DNA of 64,000 bases, from positions 28,125,933 through 28,189,932 of the forward strand of contig NC_064439.1 of the NCBI RefSeq assembly GCF_023343835.1. Direction: 5' to 3'. Every line of letters begins with the position of its first letter. The first letter of the stretch is position 1. Source of the stretch: Lagopus muta (Eukaryota; Chordata; Aves; Galliformes; Phasianidae). This document shows, piece after piece, positions 12,257 to 22,800 of this stretch. The notes below the pieces were generated by a model. The model worked only from the letters and a program-made list of their open reading frames with translations. It was not told the DNA's origin and did not search any database. Position numbers and translations under genes: made by a program.

Positions 12257-14505
12257 TATCTTCTGCCTGATTTTGTGATTTCCAGTGGGGGAAAAAAAAA
12301 TCACAGCTTTACGTTTTAGAAATAGACCTCTGTTCTTCATCCCAGTTTAATGGCCATAGGGAATCTAGAAGAGCTTTCTTCAACCCATCCCAAAAATAAA
12401 TGAATAAATAAGAAAGTAAATAAATAAAATAATAATCTAACAGGCAACAGATGTTTGAACTTGTTTCAGCTGCAATTAAAACAGTCTTTGTGCTACAGAA
12501 TCTGTTTTAAAACTTTGCATAGTCCCACCATTTCTGAGTCTGCTCATGCATTAGGGCTGGACGTGCACTTCCTCTTCTTCTTAGGCCCCCTTCCTGAACT
12601 CTCCTCTGTTTTATGTAAAAGAACTTTAGTGAATGTGCCTGGTTAGTTCTTCTTTGCTTCACCAAAGCATCAGATTCTACCAGCTGGTCTCTGCTTTTAT
12701 TATGTTTGGGTTTTTTTGTTTTGCAATTTCCCTGCTAAGTAACTTCTCAGCAAGTCTACCAAAACAAATCAAATGTGAAAGTTCTGCATCAAGTCAGAGC
12801 ATTAATTCCTCTGAGTAGTCAAAAAAAATGTATTATTGTCACTCTATTATAACTATGAGCTGTTTTGAGCTATATTTGCACCAGCACAGTTGCTTTTTGA
12901 TACAGAACTATTTTCAATCTTTTTTTTGAATGCCTGTATGTGTTAGTTTTTAATTTTGATTACCATAAACAAAGCAAGGGACAAGAAATTGACAAAGTGT
13001 CCAACAATACATTTTTAGATGACTCGCTGTTAATTTACTACTAAGTAGATGTAAGGTATGTTGTCTTTAAGATTTGCTAAATTTTATTATTTTTACAGCA
13101 AATTCTGATTTAGGCCTCTTCTCCAGGGATCTAATTTTTTTTTAATTTTCTTTTATGTTCATGGAATACCATATTCCACAAACAGCTGTAGTAGATGGTC
13201 CTGATTTTCATTTATATTAAGAGGTCGTCTGTGTTTCTTTTTTATTGTGTAGAGGCATTCGGAAGGCCTGAATTCCAGCTATGTGGTGTAACATTACTTC
13301 ATTCACTATAATATGTTGTCAAACCAAAGTGAAGGAACTAAAAACACACCCTCCAAAGTGGAATTACAATCCAATGTTTGTAGATACTTTTGTCAGCAAT
13401 TAGTAGAGACTAATTTTTTTCATGGCATCTATCTTGACCATTATTACAAAATAAAAGCATTTTCTTGTCATAGAAGTACTGAGGAGGGTAGTTGTTTGCA
13501 TATTAACTCAGTGGTAGGCAATATCCCATTTTTCTAGTGTGCCAGTCCGCGTATCTCATATGACAAGTGAACTGAAAGTCTGGATGTCTTTCAGAAAGAT
13601 GGAGGGCCTGGCTTTTTATTGTGGGGGAAACATTCAGGTAAAATTAACGAATCCAGTGATAGAATGTCTGTTAAACTCATAAATCTCTAGAGAAAATTCA
13701 GTTTTAGCCTGAAGCTATGTTTATATGTATGTCAACAAAATTAGAATCAAAGCCCCTTGCTTGACCTAAGGGGTTGGAAATGCATCATGAGAATAGGACA
13801 CTTTCCAACACTAGGGATTCCTTACAATTTTCCAGTGAATATTACCTCCAGGTTAATATTGTAGCAATGAGTCCCACAGTGGAATGTTGAACTGTCCTTT
13901 CTTGATAAGTGCTACATTTCTAGAGGAAGGATATAGGAGTTTAAGTTAGGAGGACTACAGTAATTTACTGGCAGAAATCTGTTAGGTGTTTTGAATGGTG
14001 TGTTATATCAAATGTCTGCTTTATTTCCAAACAATTGACTGAACTCAAACGCATGTTTTGATTCCAAGGTTGTTGGAAATAAGACATTCATTACTGTTCC
14101 TAAAAAATGAATAAATGAACTTCTCAATGGGCTTTTCTAGTCTGAACTTCAAACGCCAAACCATTCTGACCTCCATGATTGATAATGCCTTAATGACTCC
14201 TGTTATCTACCACTGCCTCTTTTCAATGTGCTTCTGAGTGCTACCATGTTAGCAAAACAGTCAACATCAGCCAAGTTTATATCTAGTGATATCTGCAGAA
14301 AATTGATTTCTATTCATTATAAAACAGTTTACCCCTTAGCTAGGGACAATTTTCATTGAATGGAAAGTAAAGAAATAATGATGGCAGGCTAATAGACTAT
14401 TTCTGATGTATGCACTTTTAGTTTTCTGAAGCAAGTATGAGAATTTATAAAACTACTTGGTTCTTTGTAAGATGTTTAAATACTCATTTTTTAAAAATCA
14501 GTATC

Positions 14506-14532
14506 TTTTCTCCAATGTTAAATTGGAGAAAA
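14506..14532. repeat. Perfect inverted repeat, 11-bp arms, 5-nt loop
   Basis: The left arm TTTTCTCCAAT (14506-14516) and right arm ATTGGAGAAAA (14522-14532) are exact reverse complements around GTTAA. No gene or element boundary is recognised here. Confidence 0.9.
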
Positions 14533-16184
14533 TCCGCATTTTGTGGAAGTAGAGATTGTCTTCCTTTGTTTTGATACTGATTGTCCATCTACCAAGAAGG
14601 ATATCACAAATATTTGTTTCCTTGTTGAAGATGAGACAGTAAGATGAGTGAGCTTAATCTACATTGCAGGATAAAATTACATTCACTGTTAAGAAATTCT
14701 TCCTTAAGAATTCTGTAGATTTAGTGCTCTGCTCATAAGCTGGAATGTTATCGAGAAAGTCAACTTCTGTATATTCTCACTGCAATAAATCTGGACTGTT
14801 TAATGGTCTAATCTGTGCAAATGCTACCTTCCAGATTTGCCTCAACAATGTACGTTTTCAAAACATTTACATGCTTACTACGTCTATATGACTTAATATT
14901 TTAGTTGAAAACTAAGAAAAATCTAGCATGTCCTTCCTTTTTCACTCTGAAACAAAAATAAGCAGGTTGATATGCTTCATTATTTCAATTTAAACAGTAC
15001 TGTTTTTCTCATTGATGCTTTGGCAAGATTCTCCACTGTAGACATAAGACCAATGGTCTACGTACTACTGACAACTTTACATGTTGGAGGAACTCAATGG
15101 AGAAGGAACTAGTTGGAAATTCTTATATAATGCCTTTTTTCTGGACCCTTGATGGGCCCACATGAATTCACATGTAACAGGATGAAATACAAGGCAGATT
15201 GTGTAGGAAATGAGTGACAAGGTGTCACCTCTTTCTGACTCTGCTTTCCTGTTCATCTCCTATGCAAAAGGCCAAAGTGTTGCCCAAAGAAATAGCCTAG
15301 CTACCTCAGGTGGCACTTTGAAGTTAAATCACTACAAATGCATGAGGCTTCTGCTGGCTTCCCTACACAGAATTCTCGAGGAAAAATCATCAAATTTTGT
15401 ACATAAAGGGACTCAGTAAGCCAAGCAGTAGCAATTTTTTGCTACTGGTTTTGGTTTTCAAACAGTTTCTGTTGACACAATGAAGGAGGATCTCAGCTGA
15501 GAACTTCATAATGAGTCTTTTGAAATTAAAGTGCGAGGTAGAATGAGAAAACAAAGAGGAGGTTTAAGAGAGCTTGTGTGACACCTTATTAGGTAAGACT
15601 TCTGCATTACACTGTTCTTGTCTTATCTTTGGATGCAAACAGGCTGTAAAAGTTAATAATTTATGAACGCTACCATCCCTTGGTGAAATCTTACCCTTAT
15701 TATCTCAATATAGTTTGAAAGATAAGGACGTGATTCATGGACTTTGAGCTGAGAGGTGAATTGGTTCGATTTCCAAATATGTCCTATAGTAATGTGTAGA
15801 TAATGCTGAAGACTGCATTGGCTGTATTGGAAAGGTGAACCGGACTGTTATTTTTGCCATTTGTTTTTGAATTGATCATCATCTTTATTATAAGAAAAAC
15901 AGTGATGTTTTACTAGCTTGTAAAACTTCCCAAATACATACTTCTCTTGTAATGTACAACTTGACAATTGGTTGATATGAACATGGCGTGGACTGTTAAT
16001 GAGCACCATCTGTTAATCTGTCATATAAGATTTTTACATCTCAAAAGAATCTGCAGAAATATTATTTATGTTAAATCTCATGGGTAGATAATTTGGACCA
16101 AATAATGATTGTTCTCCCACTTCTTAAGATTAAGGCATTGTGACTGATTAAAATGTGTATATTTTTGTACACAGAAACAGACGA

Positions 16185-17098
16185 TACAGTTTCTTAGCAG
16201 TGTTTATTTTTTGTACAAAAAAAAAAAAAGAAACCAATGAATTTGAAAGGAAGTCGTATCTGTCTTTTGATTGCACACTTTTAAACAAAAATAATACGAA
16301 GTGGAGAATGAAAAAACAAATTTTTATATTGGTAGTTCAAAATAACACCTAAGTCTATCAATGTTCAAAATGAAAATATATATACCAAGAATGCTAGAAC
16401 ATCTATTTTACATTATCTACAAAACGTATGTTCTAATCCAGCCACAAATCATAGCAGAATACTTTGATACATGAGAAAAGCTATAAACACAAGAACATTT
16501 TGGAGGGAAATAACACATACAAAAGCTCATTAAATAATTACAACAACAAATAAATAGTTTGTTCAGCTTTACTTTTTGATTGCTGCCATGCATATTTTCA
16601 TTTTTGGTATACTGAGACAAGAGAAAGATCAGCATGCAAGGCATTCTTTTTTTTAGAATGAATCTGAAAGCAGATACTTGGTGTAGCATTTGTAAGCTGT
16701 TGTCAGAAGTTCCTAAAACATGATAGAGAAGGCAGTAGGCGGGATAATAAACTGTTGTTGTGAAGACATACAACAAAGCATCATTTTACAAAACAGACTT
16801 CCGTGAATATTCATGGCAACTTTTCTTTGCCTCCATGGCTGGAGGGAACGTAAAGCTTTGAAGTGAGGGTTTGGATGGCTTGTGTTACTGTCCATCTGGA
16901 GCTTTTGGAATATCACCCGAAATGGTCCTTATGCTGAGAATGCCCCTTTTGATTTTGGTCAAAACAATAAGCGTGCAGTATCATCTGAGAACAAAGCAAT
17001 GGCAGACTTGTCTTTAAGCAGTCAGAACTGTAAAGCAAATGGTTACAGGTGAGTTCAGTTTTGGCAGGAGGAGCAGGAGAGGAGAGGACCTCTGACTT
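16185..17098 (-). other. SOSTDC1: SOSTDC1 3' untranslated region (predicted)
   Basis: The region runs from the stop codon at 17099-17101 to the predicted cleavage site. It is AT-rich and contains several TGTA and ATTTA-like strings that could influence stability. Open frames here on the minus strand are not continuous with the cystine-knot frame and have no recognised domain. Confidence 0.6.
16203..16208 (-). terminator. SOSTDC1: Candidate SOSTDC1 poly(A) signal AATAAA
   Basis: TTTATT on the plus strand reads AATAAA on the minus strand, about 890 nt past the SOSTDC1 stop codon. A GT-rich downstream element follows on the minus strand (about 16160-16190), as expected 20-40 nt past a real signal. 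I saw no other canonical minus-strand signal between the stop and this point. The implied cleavage site is near 16180-16190. Confidence 0.6.
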
Positions 17099-17514
17099 CT
17101 AACTTGTACTGTGTTTGCTGGATTTACTGGCTCTTTTTCTCTCTTTGTGATGCTGGACAGGCTTTGCTTGAGAGGTTCCCTCAAAGTTGTGGCTGGATTC
17201 ATTGTGCTGCCTGGTGTATCGCTTGCACTTGCAGGCTGTGACCACAGTTATTTTGTAGGTTCTTATACTTCCATCCTGGCACTGCAGCTGGATCCTCTGG
17301 GTGCGAGTTTTGTCATTGACACATCTCCACTCTTGCGAGCTTCGTCTGCTCCAGTACTTGGTTCCATAACCTCCTCCAATCCAGTTGGGCAGAAGTGGCA
17401 AAGGGAGACATTCACCAGCACACACCAGCTCCTTCAGGGGGTTGATGCTGGTGCACTGGCCGTCTGAAATGTACTTGGTGGATCGCAGTTCCCGGCAGCC
17501 AACTTGAACGCGAT
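17099..17514 (-). CDS. SOSTDC1: SOSTDC1 exon 2 (cystine-knot domain), ends at stop
   Basis: This exon encodes residues 69-206 of sclerostin domain-containing protein 1 (ectodin, Wise, USAG-1). The protein is secreted, binds BMP ligands and the Wnt co-receptors LRP5/6, and is best known from tooth, feather, hair and kidney development. The DAN/sclerostin C-terminal cystine knot spans cysteines 75, 89, 100, 104, 133, 147, 163 and 165, with the core WIGGGYGTKYW at 113-123. The basic tail (KERKRASKSSKHSTS) probably binds heparan sulfate. An N-glycosylation sequon is at N173. The acceptor is CTGCAG| on the minus strand, ending at 17515. The split codon at the junction makes Asn69. The total of 206 residues equals the human length I recall. 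The domain shows no truncation or frameshift. Confidence 0.98.
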
Positions 17515-19571
17515 CTGCAGAATGCACACAATAATAAATAATGAGATTCAGAACACAGAGATTTCCTTAACCGGTCATTTTCCCCCTAGTTAAAGTAAGC
17601 TAGGATATCTTTTTAGTGTTGTGACCCCCAACACAAGGGCCTTGAGCACTGATGATATCTCTAGGTATTACCACAGTATAAAGAAATGGTAATTATATGC
17701 ACTTCAGCAGTTGTGGTAGAAGAGGCAATTTTATTCTCTGTTCTTCTTCTCAGGGACATACCTTTTGGAAGAGAAAAAATGCCCCAAGGGAAGAAATGTT
17801 TCCTCCTTGTTCTCAGTTTAGGGAACTTGCTCTGTGATGTTTACAGCAATAATGTTGTATCATTAGCAAGTGGGAAACGGTGCTTTGGAAACTGTTTATA
17901 TGCTTTTAAATTAATTTTAAATAGGGCTTCTTCTCATTCCACAGTTTCAGCAGACTGAGTCTCCCATGAGCTCTACTGCTCTGAACACAGGTGCTGTAAA
18001 AGTGACAACAGCTGAAGTTCCCGGGGAATGGTGTTTTGCATACAGTTTGAATGGTTAGCAGCAGTGATTTCAGTGTGACCAACTTGCCCACAGGGAAACA
18101 CCATCTTTCTATTTGTAGTAGTCTTTTTATTATAGGTAACATAGAGGATCCTGCAAATTCTCTCAGGCAATCGACCGAGAAGCAAAACACAGAGCTTCTA
18201 ATACAGGCAAGTTTGTACCCGTCTGTATGTGCAGCTCTGCACCCTGCAATAAACACAACTGTTTATTTCAGTAATTACACTTTGAAATAAACGCCCACAG
18301 CACACTTAATTGTAATAAGCAATTTTTACTGGCTATGCTCTCCCTCTTTCTGAAGGACAATTATGGCACAGATTCTACACACAATGCAATTAACTAACGC
18401 CTTTAAAATAGGAGTAATTACTAGAAACATTTCAGAGTGAATCATAAAACGCTTTGAAGGTACATCTACATATCACTGCTACAGGCTGCTTCTGTTTCTA
18501 CTTGGATTTTTGTAAGCAGGTTCTGAACTGGGGCACAGAGCTGAGGTTATGAGTTTACTTCAACCTGGCCTCTGTCTCAGGATGGGCAGACAGTGGGGAC
18601 TGCAGACTGCGGGCTGAGCTGAGGGGCCATTTGCAGCAGTGGCCTCTTATCTGACAGAAGAAATTCACGCTTGCCTTCCTGCAGCTGCACTCAGGAATGT
18701 ACCTGGAAGCAGCCAGTAAGAGAATTGAGTTTGCCTCTCCTGTTTTTATGTCTTTGCTGGCTCAGCTTTTCTCTAGTGACAGCTCATTGACAGTGAATGC
18801 CTAGTGGGCTGCACCAGTAATCTCGTAATGATGAGATGTTTCCTGTGCACTTAAACCCTTAGCATTCATAGAAGCTGACACACCTGGCTTAGCTGAAAGG
18901 TATCCGTGTCACTTTTTACCTTCACTTTCCAGGGATGACGCTATTTTTAATCAAATCGTGGTGGGTGGGTGGGTGGGTGTGTCTGCTTGGATTTCTTTCA
19001 TTTTAAGGAGGCGGGCAGAGAAGGGAACAGAAAGCAGAATGTTTTCAGATCCCCATGTACCTAACATACAGACCTAAAACTCAGGGGAAAGGACCAGAAA
19101 CAAAAAGGCAAGTTAAAGCAGAGCACATAGGTAAATGATGAGCTGATTTGTTTACTTTTGCTGGAGGTGTTAAGCAGTGAGTGCTACAGCAGGAAGTAAA
19201 ACTAAACGGCGGGAGCAAAATTTAGAGTTTTTTATTGCATTTGAGAAGTAGCCCAGACACCTCCCCTGCCCGCAGCGGGAAGGCAAGTTAGGAAAGCGAG
19301 CGCTTTGGAAGTGCCTCCCGCTCCTTTCCCTTTATCTTTCTTCCCTGCCGGATAACCCACCAAATCTGGCTGAACTTCCCTCAGGAAGCAACCTGCCCGA
19401 GAGAGCCGGTCCTGCAGGACTTGCAGGGGCCGGCGTGCTCGGGGGCGAGACGGAGCAGAGCCACCGGCAGCAGCATCTTCCCTCGGCCCGCTCCCCGGGG
19501 CGCTGCGCTCGGAGGGCTCCGGGGCCGGGGACCAAGGGCCGCGGTGGAGGGGCGGCCGGTGGGATACTCAC
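17515..19571 (-). other. SOSTDC1: SOSTDC1 intron 1
   Basis: This single intron of 2,057 bp has donor GTGAGT at the exon 1 end (19571) and acceptor CTGCAG next to 17514, in phase 1. It contains the (GGGT)n G-quadruplex motif at 18963-18977. The exon-1-proximal part (from about 19260) is GC-rich. I found no additional exon in it. Confidence 0.95.
18963..18977 (+). other. G-quadruplex motif GGGTGGGTGGGTGGG
   Basis: Four GGG tracts are separated by single T residues, the loop pattern known to give very stable parallel G-quadruplexes. The G-rich strand is plus, which is the template strand for leftward SOSTDC1 transcription. The intron RNA is therefore C-rich and any quadruplex would form in DNA. 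It lies about 600 bp into the intron. Confidence 0.85.
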
Positions 19572-19720
19572 TGTGACGGTCGGAGCCCGTGCCGGCGTAG
19601 TGCCTTCCTCCGTTTCTGGCTTGATTCAACGTGCTGTTGCTGCTCGGGCTCGCGGGGGCAGGTTTAACGACGTGGGAATAAAGTATCTCCGTGGCATCGT
19701 TCTTGAAAGCCGAGTAGCTT
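19260..19720. promoter_or_regulatory. SOSTDC1: CpG-rich region at SOSTDC1 exon 1 and intron start
   Basis: There is a local rise in GC and CpG, with strings such as CCCGCTCCCCGGGGCGCTGCG around 19490. It covers most of exon 1 and the first 300 bp of the intron. It lies downstream of the TATA box rather than over it, a pattern common in developmentally regulated genes. Confidence 0.7.
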
Positions 19721-19776
19721 CTAGTGAAGGTGCAAGCTAGGAGTAAGCCGTAGAAGTGAATGGCGGGGAGAAGCAT
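19572..19776 (-). CDS. SOSTDC1: SOSTDC1 exon 1 (signal peptide and N-terminal region)
   Basis: This exon encodes residues 1-68 plus the first base of codon 69. It begins MLLPAIHFYGLLLACTFTRS, a hydrophobic signal peptide with probable cleavage near residue 22. A linker conserved in the family follows (FKNDATEILYSHVVKP, residues 24-39). An N-glycosylation sequon is at N47 (NST). The donor is A|GTGAGT. The start ATG is the one that produces the signal peptide. Reading past the donor gives a different tail, the false continuation expected when an exon is read into its intron. The frame joins exactly to exon 2. Confidence 0.97.
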
Positions 19777-19840
19777 GGTTGGTTCAGTCTCTGTCTGACG
19801 GAGCCAGATGAAATGTTTTTCTTCTGCTTGTTCTCGGTAA
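19777..19840 (-). other. SOSTDC1: SOSTDC1 5' UTR (predicted)
   Basis: The span runs from the transcription start expected about 30 bp downstream of the TATA box to the ATG at 19776. The exact start was not determined. Confidence 0.5.
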
Positions 19841-19866
19841 CTCTGAAATTGCTCTTCAAGGTTTCC

Positions 19867-19874
19867 TTTATATA
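19867..19874 (-). promoter_or_regulatory. SOSTDC1: SOSTDC1 TATA box TATATAAA
   Basis: On the minus strand the sequence reads GAATATATAAAGG, a near-consensus TATA box 91-98 bp upstream of the start codon. It predicts a focused transcription start near 19840 and a 5' UTR of about 60-65 nt. A TATA promoter fits a gene with strongly tissue-restricted, inducible expression. Confidence 0.75.
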
Positions 19875-22800
19875 TTCAGAAAGGCTTGGCATTCATTCAG
19901 GTGTAAAGTTGTGGATAGCTTCAGAATGAAAACCCACAAAAGGGGTGGGATCCCCACATGAGCCTGGAAGACCTTTTACCAATGGGAGAGAAGCTTGCAG
20001 TAAAGGAGGAGTTAGATGCGCTAATTGCAGGATTCCTGCCTGGGGCTTTTGAGGGTATCGGGAAGCTGTCGAGAACCGCACGGCAACGTTGGGTCTGGGA
20101 CCGAGAGGCTCTGCCCCGCCGTCCCGTGTCGCCCTGCATGCGCAGCATCGCCGTGCGATGTGACTAACACGAAGTGGCAGAATGGGTCCCTTCGGCTACT
20201 GTTGTGCAAAGTGACTTCCCTTCTTTTCGAATGTGCCTTTCAGAAAACTCGGCGGTTCTGTAAGGATGCCAAAGTTTACAGAAGTTACAGGAAACTGCTG
20301 GTAACCCAAAAGCTGTCTGCTATATACCAAGATCACTCACAAAAAATGTATTGTGAATAATTTAAAGTTGCCTCTAGCTGCTTTAAATTATGCAGCTTTG
20401 ATCAACAAGGAGCACTGCTAGAGAAACTCCTTGTTTTAGGGGAATATTCTTTCCCTGGTGTGCACAGTTACAAGTATGTAGTTCTGTATCACCACGCATA
20501 AAAAGCATCTCCTCTAGGCTCTAGTGCAAACATATCCATATTCATAGCCTCACGCTATGCTCATTCACCAAACTCATCTTTTTTTCGTTTTGTACATTGC
20601 CTAGAGCATTGTTGTGTTTTAAATTTATTATTTCATGTAAAAAGGAAAACAAAGAGGAAAGAATAGTCCTTATTTTGACATATGATTTTACTATGTCACA
20701 CACTTATTTGATTTTCCATGAAATTCATGGCCCAAATCCAAACACTGGTGTAAGCTGAGATGCTGTCAGTAGGCCAGCGCTTGTTTGCTTGTTTGCATCA
20801 GTGTTGAATGCTCTATAGATTTTCATTATAAATAAAACAACTGTGATCAACACTGAAAGCTGTAGTGTTCTAAATGGAAATAAATGGAAACTTTTTTCTC
20901 TGCAAAAAGCACAACTGTTCAAGAGTCAACATCATGTAAAGATTAGCATCTAATCTCACTGCTATCTACAGAGTCATCCTGTATTTTATTAGCTGTAATG
21001 AAAGCAGAACTGGAACACAGATCAGTCACCTCTACAGGGTCAAAACCCTAGAAATTCAAAGACAAGTTTGTTTCCCCCTAGTCACAATTCATCGGCACCA
21101 CGTTCCTCTTGCATCACTACAGAAGTTACCATGGCTTTCATCAGGAGTAAGGACAGATCTAGTCAGTACCAAATTAATAGCTTTTGCTTAGAAGACACGA
21201 GAAAAACAGGAGTGTTGCACGGTGAAGTGAGTTTGACTGGTGGAGCTGTGTGTGGGGAAGTGAGTTGATTGCCTGCATCTATTATGACTAGCCCAACCCA
21301 GTTCTGGAATAACAAGAATGTTGCAAGGCAGACATCCTTCAGCAGGGCAGTGTGTGGAGGAGTGGGATCAATGCTAACCCCCTGATCTTGTGGAACATCT
21401 TATTTAGCCACCAAAGTGAAGGTATGAATGTTACCTTCCCTCTAAACTAAGTAGAAAATGAAAGATTCCTTAAACAAATTGTCAAAGAATTACAATACAG
21501 AACATTAATATCTGATCTTATTTATCTTCAGCAGCAGCTAACCAAAGATCTGCTGTGTGTATGTTCACATTCTACTTCATTTTTTCTCATGTTCACAGAG
21601 CTTCACATATCTCACCTGCTCTGTAGGATAGTCTCTGTGCTGAACTGACACAGTATAACTAAAAACATGGAACTCATTTTCCAGTTTTTGCAGTACCTGT
21701 GGATACCAGCCAGGGAACCTCTTCCTAGTTAGAAAGCTTTTCCCACGTTACACAGGACTTGGGAAAGTCAGGAGTTTCCTTGATAGTTGTGTTCTTTGAA
21801 ATAAGGCATATAATCTTCTTCCAGGAAAAAAGTATGGGAACTTGGATTGCTCGCAGGACTGCGTCTGCAAGGACTGCATCTTGCTACAGCTTAACATTTT
21901 CAGCTTTCTCTGAAAGCTAAAATTCATCCTTTCAGATTTGGGTTATATACAAGCATAAAGTTTGTCACATGCTTCTCTTGCTCTTATTACTTAGAGAAGG
22001 AAGATCTCAAGACAGCCTTTGTAGAAAGCATTTTTCTGTGCACAAGTTGGCTGCAGATATTATTTTAATTTCTTCTGTATTTTCCACTTAGTACAAATGC
22101 TGTACGAAATCTCATGATTTCACTGCCCACGTCAGTACTGTTAGTCTGCCTCTTTGAGACATGAGCAGGCTGCTGAGGAGTTTGTCATTTCACTGACTTT
22201 ATACGTTGCGTTGTCAAACCTTGAGTTTGAAGTCCTTCATTTTGTTTGCTTTCCTGAAAGAGATCAGAAGTCGCGTGAGGGGAAGAAATGCTGGACTGTC
22301 AAATTGTAATGCTCTTGGTTAGCGAAACCCATGATCAAAAGGTATTTCTTAATGCTCAGCTGACGAACATTTCCTAGACTTGCAGCAATTTTTTCTCTTT
22401 ATTTAGATAACTGTGATAAGGTGAAGGCTCTAAGTTACCTATGCGTTTGTAGCTTCCAAAAAAAAAAAAAAAAAAGGACTAATACAATGCATAGTCTGTC
22501 CTTATTCCAGTCAGATTCATGTAGAACATTGCTGTGTGCTTAATCTGTAATATTGGCCATGAGGAATATATTACACAAGGTCTTTGAAGTCTGTACTGGC
22601 TTCCTTTTTGCCTCTGGGCATAACTCAGGATGTTCTTATTGATCTATAAAACCTATATGCTTTGAGTCCTAGGCAATAAATTCTCTCTTCTTTATCTGTC
22701 ATTATGACACTTAAGATCAGCCAGGGCACAGTGGCTGCATCTGCATCAGGAGGGGTGAATGCTCAGGGTGAAGGGCACAGAAGGCTGGATTTCACAGCTC

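Larger units (their letters stand above)
11143..16184. other. Intergenic, no gene recognised
   Basis: This is AT-rich sequence between the CR1 fragment and the SOSTDC1 poly(A) region. It holds a small CR1-like piece near 12178-12256, an (AATA)-rich tract at about 12392-12436 and a short perfect hairpin at 14506-14532. Nothing else was recognised. The short open frames show no domain, signal peptide followed by a conserved core, or splice context. Confidence 0.6.

Noticed and set aside
17111-17467. 118-codon plus-strand open frame over SOSTDC1 exon 2
   Set aside because: It is exactly antisense to the cystine-knot exon, and the minus-strand frame is the real gene.
20135-20144. NRF1-like TGCATGCGCA upstream of SOSTDC1
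   Set aside because: One mismatch to the palindrome, and the promoter has a TATA box at a different position. There is no support beyond the motif.
20396-20403. TCF/LEF-type site CTTTGATC upstream of SOSTDC1
   Set aside because: Wnt feedback on SOSTDC1 makes it attractive, but a single 8-mer in 30 kb is expected by chance.
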